Positions 4,853 to 5,453 of a DNA stretch of 5,453 nucleotides are shown piece by piece. A program made the translations under genes and the position numbers. Source of the stretch: Candidatus Omnitrophica bacterium CG02_land_8_20_14_3_00__42_8 (GTDB lineage Bacteria > Omnitrophota > Gorgyraeia > Gorgyraeales > Gorgyraeaceae); contig PEUD01000145.1 of the NCBI GenBank assembly GCA_002780805.1, forward strand, positions 7,301 through 12,753, in the 5' to 3' direction. Numbering within the stretch: the first letter of the stretch is position 1; each line of letters begins with the position of its first letter. The notes under the pieces were generated by a model, which was not told the DNA's origin, did no database searches, and worked only from the letters and a program-made list of their open reading frames with translations.

Positions 4853-5453
4853 CTAGAACGCCCCCTTCAATAAATCCATATATATATCATCATACAGCCT
4901 TTTAAACCTTGCAGAAAACGTATTATCATAAATAAGCCTGGAATCCTTTGACTGCACAATCACGCCTATATCTTTAAAATCGCTTTTTTTAAATTCCAGC
5001 ACAACGCCTTTTATGTTTTTAATGGAAATTGATTTTATTATATTTTCATCAAGCGCTGAATACAAGACAACAGCCTCAGCCTCTCCTATCACATCAATAC
5101 CTTCTGATACAGCCTTCTCCAGAAACTCTCTATAACCCTGGTTTTCCCTGAATTCCGAGGCTATCTCTTTTACCTTTTCAAACACTGCACCTATAAACCT
5201 GCCTTTTTCTTCCAAAAAAAGTTTTTTCTTCTCAAGATTCAGCGTAGAAAATATTTTTTGCTTAATTTTTTCTACTTCAAGATCGTTTTTCTTGAGTATT
5301 TCTTTCTTTTTATTTTCCGCCTCATGGTTCGCTTCTTTCAGGATTTTGGATTTTTCTTTTACGGCGCTTGTAAGTATAGAATCTGCCTGGGCGGACGCGT
5401 CTTCTATTATCTTTCTGCAGATTCCCCCAGCATCGTCTATCTTTGCCTTTGAA
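4853..5453 (-). CDS. atpE: V-type ATP synthase subunit E (peripheral stalk), 5' end missing
   Basis: An open frame of 199 visible residues ending in TAG (4853-4855) and running without a stop to the right edge. Since subunit E is usually about 190-210 residues, probably only a short N-terminal piece is missing. The first ~90 visible residues are a long charged helix (SKAKIDDAGGICRKIIEDAS, then many Lys/Glu heptads), the coiled coil that pairs with subunit G in the stalk. The rest is a compact alpha/beta domain ending GVIVQSKDSRLIYDNTFSAR followed by a helix (FKRLYDDIYMDLL), the conserved E-family C terminus that caps the top of the head. A TTG at 5215 could be taken for a start, but the coiled coil continues well upstream of it, so it is internal. 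Direct abutment to atpA without genes for C or F subunits resembles reduced bacterial V-ATPase operons. The function is secure; the start lies outside the window. Confidence 0.93.
   Translation of the reverse strand, partial: SKAKIDDAGGICRKIIEDASAQADSILTSAVKEKSKILKEANHEAENKKKEILKKNDLEVEKIKQKIFSTLNLEKKKLFLEEKGRFIGAVFEKVKEIASEFRENQGYREFLEKAVSEGIDVIGEAEAVVLYSALDENIIKSISIKNIKGVVLEFKKSDFKDIGVIVQSKDSRLIYDNTFSARFKRLYDDIYMDLLKGAF

Noticed and set aside
5213..5215. TTG as the start of a short 120-residue subunit E
   Set aside because: The frame stays open to the edge and encodes a continuous stalk coiled coil upstream of it, and no ribosome site precedes the TTG.
5214..5227. A7-G-T6 homopolymer pair in subunit E as a frameshift or slippage site
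   Set aside because: The reading frame is intact on both sides and matches the family, so nothing calls for a frameshift.
5258..5452. Plus-strand Phe/Leu/Tyr-rich open frame that looks like a membrane segment
   Set aside because: It is the antisense of the Lys/Glu-rich coiled coil of subunit E; Lys codons read as Phe on the other strand.

Overview
The window holds most of a bacterial V-type (V/A-type) ATPase operon, all read on the minus strand. In transcription order (right to left) it carries: the peripheral-stalk subunit E (start lost beyond the right edge), catalytic subunit A, non-catalytic subunit B, central-shaft subunit D, a small universal-stress-protein (UspA-fold) gene, and the first 60 codons of a second E/G-like coiled-coil stalk protein that runs off the left edge. 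The plus strand carries no convincing gene.

Layout and spacing: E and A are 2 nt apart, A and B 44 nt, B and D 242 nt, D and the Usp gene 68 nt, the Usp gene and the second stalk gene 49 nt. Nearly every start has a visible Shine-Dalgarno sequence. The B-D gap is the exception in an otherwise compact operon. It holds three palindromic structures: a 15-bp perfect hairpin carrying the atpB stop codon, an ~80-bp palindromic dispersed-repeat-type element, and a hairpin just upstream of atpD whose 5' arm can also pair with the atpD Shine-Dalgarno sequence and start codon. The D-Usp gap is filled by another imperfect inverted repeat, built of TTCGT/ACGAA modules, which supplies the last five codons and the stop of atpD. 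Two genes (B and D) therefore end inside palindromic repeats.

How the genes work together: A and B form the A3B3 nucleotide-binding head, with an intact P-loop in A and a degenerate P-loop plus arginine finger in B. D is the rotating shaft inside the head. E, and probably the truncated left-edge protein, form the peripheral stalks that hold the head to membrane subunit I. The membrane ring (K/c), I, and the C and F connector subunits are not in the window, so the coupling ion (H+ or Na+) and the working direction (synthesis or hydrolysis) cannot be read here. The Usp protein is a soluble accessory of unknown role whose usual ATP-binding residues look degraded.

Organism: a bacterium with moderate-to-low G+C content and AT-rich, Lys/Glu/Ile-rich codon use. 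The E-A-B-D order without C and F between E and A recalls chlamydial/spirochaetal-type V-ATPase operons. The intergenic palindromes (GAAGCAATCT / TGTCATTG type, and ACGAA-module type) are, from memory, common in genomes of uncultivated groundwater and sediment bacteria such as Omnitrophota and their neighbours. That placement is a low-confidence inference.
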